A stretch of DNA of 7,308 nucleotides from Methanobacteriaceae archaeon UBA349 (GTDB taxonomy: Archaea; Methanobacteriota; Methanobacteria; Methanobacteriales; Methanobacteriaceae), in assembly GCA_002509745.1 (NCBI GenBank), contig DAWK01000056.1:1-7308 (forward strand), in the 5' to 3' direction. Position numbers and translations under genes: made by a program. Each line of letters starts with the position of its first letter. Within the stretch, counting starts at the first letter, position 1. Below the pieces are notes generated by a model. The model was not told the origin of the DNA. It was given only the letters and a program-made list of their open reading frames with translations, and made no database searches. Shown here one piece after another: positions 6,004 to 7,308 of the stretch.

Positions 6004-6042
6004 GAAAAATAGAAAAATAGAAAAATAGAAAAATAGAAAAAT
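6004..6042 (-). repeat. Tandem 8-bp repeat GAAAAATA, 4.9 copies; multi-T-tract terminator candidate
   Basis: Plus-strand units GAAAAATA begin at 6004, 6012, 6020 and 6028, with a partial fifth (GAAAAAT) at 6036-6042, all identical. Read in the direction of the operon that ends at 6081, this is a series of five T5 runs spaced 8 bases apart, about 39 bases past the stop codon. Archaeal RNA polymerase terminates best at several consecutive T-tracts, so this is probably the operon's terminator. Perfect repeats also suggest slippage, so the copy number may vary between strains. Confidence 0.75.
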
Positions 6043-6080
6043 GACAGCTTATCACTATTAATTTAGCTTAATCTGTTGAC

Positions 6081-6584
6081 TTAAGGAGAAGATTTCTCTT
6101 CTTCAACTCCTTCTAGATTTTTAAGCCGATTATCCAGTGAATCCATTTTTTTATTAGTGTAACCCCTATACTCATTGAATCTATGTTCTAATTCATCAAT
6201 ATTGCGAGTAACTACATCCATTCTTTTTTCAAGGCCATCCACATCAGTTTTAGTTGCCAAATCCCAGTCTTTAATTAATTCATCGCTTTTCTCATCTAAA
6301 AAAGCATCAATTCTGTTGGAAAGAACATCAGTGCTAATAGGAACCTCTTTAACTTTTCCCATTATTTTATCACCCATTCCGGACATTTTTTCCCCTACAC
6401 CCGCTGTTTTTTGTCCCATTGCAGACATAGACTCATGACCCCCGCCAACACGATCTCCAAACTCATATACTTGACTTTTAAATTTACCAACACTGGCATT
6501 GTTAGAATTTTGTAAATAATAATAAAATAGTACTACAATCGCTCCGGCCAATACAAGAATTGCCAGTAATGATATAGCATCCAT
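6081..6584 (-). CDS. Membrane-anchored coiled-coil protein with Gly/Met heptad repeats
   Basis: Protein of 167 residues, not recognised as a named family. It has an N-terminal membrane anchor at about 4-24 (rich in L, V and A, then YYY). A Gly/Met segment contains three consecutive 7-residue units: MSAMGQK (53-59), TAGVGEK (60-66) and MSGMGDK (67-73). A charged helical region at about 85-160 ends in a coiled coil with a very acidic tail. An acidic residue before the anchor and basic residues after it suggest the bulk is cytoplasmic. The ATG at 6584 lies 2 bp after the stop of the upstream gene, and GGGG in that gene's last codons serves as its Shine-Dalgarno, so the two are co-translated. The layout recalls small YtxH- or DUF948-like membrane proteins of bacteria, but I would not assign it. 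It may form a complex with its partner. Confidence 0.85.
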   Translation of the reverse strand: MDAISLLAILVLAGAIVVLFYYYLQNSNNASVGKFKSQVYEFGDRVGGGHESMSAMGQKTAGVGEKMSGMGDKIMGKVKEVPISTDVLSNRIDAFLDEKSDELIKDWDLATKTDVDGLEKRMDVVTRNIDELEHRFNEYRGYTNKKMDSLDNRLKNLEGVEEEKSSP

Positions 6585-6586
6585 TT

Positions 6587-7015
6587 TTAGTCCCCTTTAA
6601 CCTTTTTAATATTTTTATCTAGTTCTGATTCCTTATTCTCAATCTCATTGAGCATTTTCTGCAGTTTCTTGAACTCGGTTTGGGCTTCTAATCTAGCCAA
6701 TCTCTCACTTATTTCAGTATGGAGATAACCAATTTCAGCCATTAATTCCGAAGTACCTTGGCGAATATTAATTAGGTTATCTTGCTGGTCTTTAGGTAAT
6801 GGAATAGCAGTTTCCATTAATCTTTTAGATTCCATATCTTTTTCCACCAGAGATATCTTTTTGAGTTCTATTTGTTTATCCATGAGAATAGCATTATTCT
6901 GAGTTTCCCTAACTCTTCTCCATTGAATAACCACTACTACTATAGCTATTAATGCAATTACAGCAATTATTAACAGAAAAATATTTTGTGGTATCGCAAT
7001 CGTGCTTGAAGCCAT
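6587..7015 (-). CDS. Membrane-anchored coiled-coil protein, first gene of a two-gene operon
   Basis: Protein of 142 residues without a recognised family. A strongly hydrophobic anchor spans about 11-31 ([19 protein letters not shown]) and is followed at once by QWRRVR, so the positive-inside rule places the C-terminal part in the cytoplasm. Residues about 36-140 are almost entirely charged helix with heptad-like spacing, predicted coiled coil, broken near [10 protein letters not shown] (71-80). The start is well supported: GGAGGG sits five bases before the ATG and a TATA box lies further upstream. The same build as its downstream partner, one anchor plus a coiled coil, suggests that the two proteins interact. 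No enzymatic motif is visible. Confidence 0.86.
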   Translation of the reverse strand: MASSTIAIPQNIFLLIIAVIALIAIVVVVIQWRRVRETQNNAILMDKQIELKKISLVEKDMESKRLMETAIPLPKDQQDNLINIRQGTSELMAEIGYLHTEISERLARLEAQTEFKKLQKMLNEIENKESELDKNIKKVKGD

Positions 7016-7020
7016 AATTT

Positions 7021-7058
7021 CCCTCCATTTATTTTTTGTATGGTATCATATATAAAAA
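7021..7058 (-). promoter_or_regulatory. TATA box and Shine-Dalgarno of the coiled-coil membrane protein operon
   Basis: On the minus strand TTTTTATATAT (7058-7048) is a strong TATA box. Start of transcription would fall near 7027, leaving a leader of about 12 bases that contains GGAGGG (7026-7021) directly before the ATG at 7015. This is the cleanest promoter in the window and sets the start codon of the first gene. Confidence 0.65.
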
Positions 7059-7308
7059 TTCTTATTTATACTTAATTTCTAAGTCATGAATGATATAGTT
7101 TGTTTTTTTAAAAATTAGCTTATTTAAAGCACTTTGAAAGTAATTATTCTTGTGAATTATGCTTAAAAATAAATCATTTGGAAAATGAAATAGTATAAAT
7201 CTATTAAAGCATAACTAAAAAATATAAAAAGCAATATAAAAATTCTAATCTGATATATTCATATAAATTCAATAATTATTAACTAATGAAATCGTGATCT
7301 TATGATAG

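Noticed and set aside
6175..6438. Plus-strand open frame inside the Gly/Met coiled-coil gene
   Set aside because: Shadow of the heptad and coiled-coil region; Ser-rich composition is simply the complement of the real gene.
7260..7308. Possible start of another plus-strand gene at 7303 (ATG after GTGATC, with a TATA-like CATATAAAT near 7260)
   Set aside because: Only two codons are inside the window, so it cannot be told from chance. The remaining 7059-7302 stretch is AT-rich with nothing else supportable.

Overview
The window looks like a chromosomal segment from a low-GC methanogenic archaeon, most likely in or near Methanobacterium (Methanobacteriales). Three things support this. The initiator tRNA-Met has the archaeal A1:U72 pair and no encoded CCA. 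The RNase P RNA has an archaeal-type layout. The intergenic DNA is very AT-rich, with TATA-box promoters and oligo-T stop signals. The genus is inferred from overall character, not from a database match.

Layout. Positions 1-699 (+) hold the C-terminal two thirds of the DnaJ co-chaperone, followed by a hairpin. Positions 860-2249 (-) hold a two-gene ABC unit: an FtsX-type permease with an 8-bp overlap into its ATPase. The ATPase keeps Walker A and B but has lost the Q-loop Gln, the LSGGQ signature and the H-loop His. Positions 2461-2703 (+) encode a small protein with ten cysteines and an internal duplication. Positions 2774-3090 (-) are the RNase P RNA gene. The AT-rich gap 3091-3671 contains a roughly 104-nt, strongly self-complementary, relatively GC-richer island that I propose as an undescribed structured RNA. 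Positions 3672-4415 (+) encode a response regulator whose only output region is a coiled coil. Convergent with it, 4452 to about 5105 (-), lies a receiver-PAS protein that has lost the first third of its receiver domain. Positions 5175-5669 (+) encode a ribbon-helix-helix protein with an unrecognised C-terminal domain. Positions 5783-5857 (-) are the initiator tRNA-Met. Positions 6081-7015 (-) are a tight two-gene operon for small membrane-anchored coiled-coil proteins, with a clear TATA box and Shine-Dalgarno at its head and a five-fold T5 repeat at its tail.

How the parts relate. The window mixes core functions (protein folding, tRNA processing, translation initiation) with short accessory units. 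The receiver-coiled-coil protein and the broken receiver-PAS gene are adjacent, convergent members of the same signalling superfamily, so this may be a decaying signalling cluster. No mobile element, CRISPR array or defence system is visible. The most novel candidates are the structured-RNA island at 3294-3397 and the degenerate ABC ATPase paired with a sequon-rich permease.
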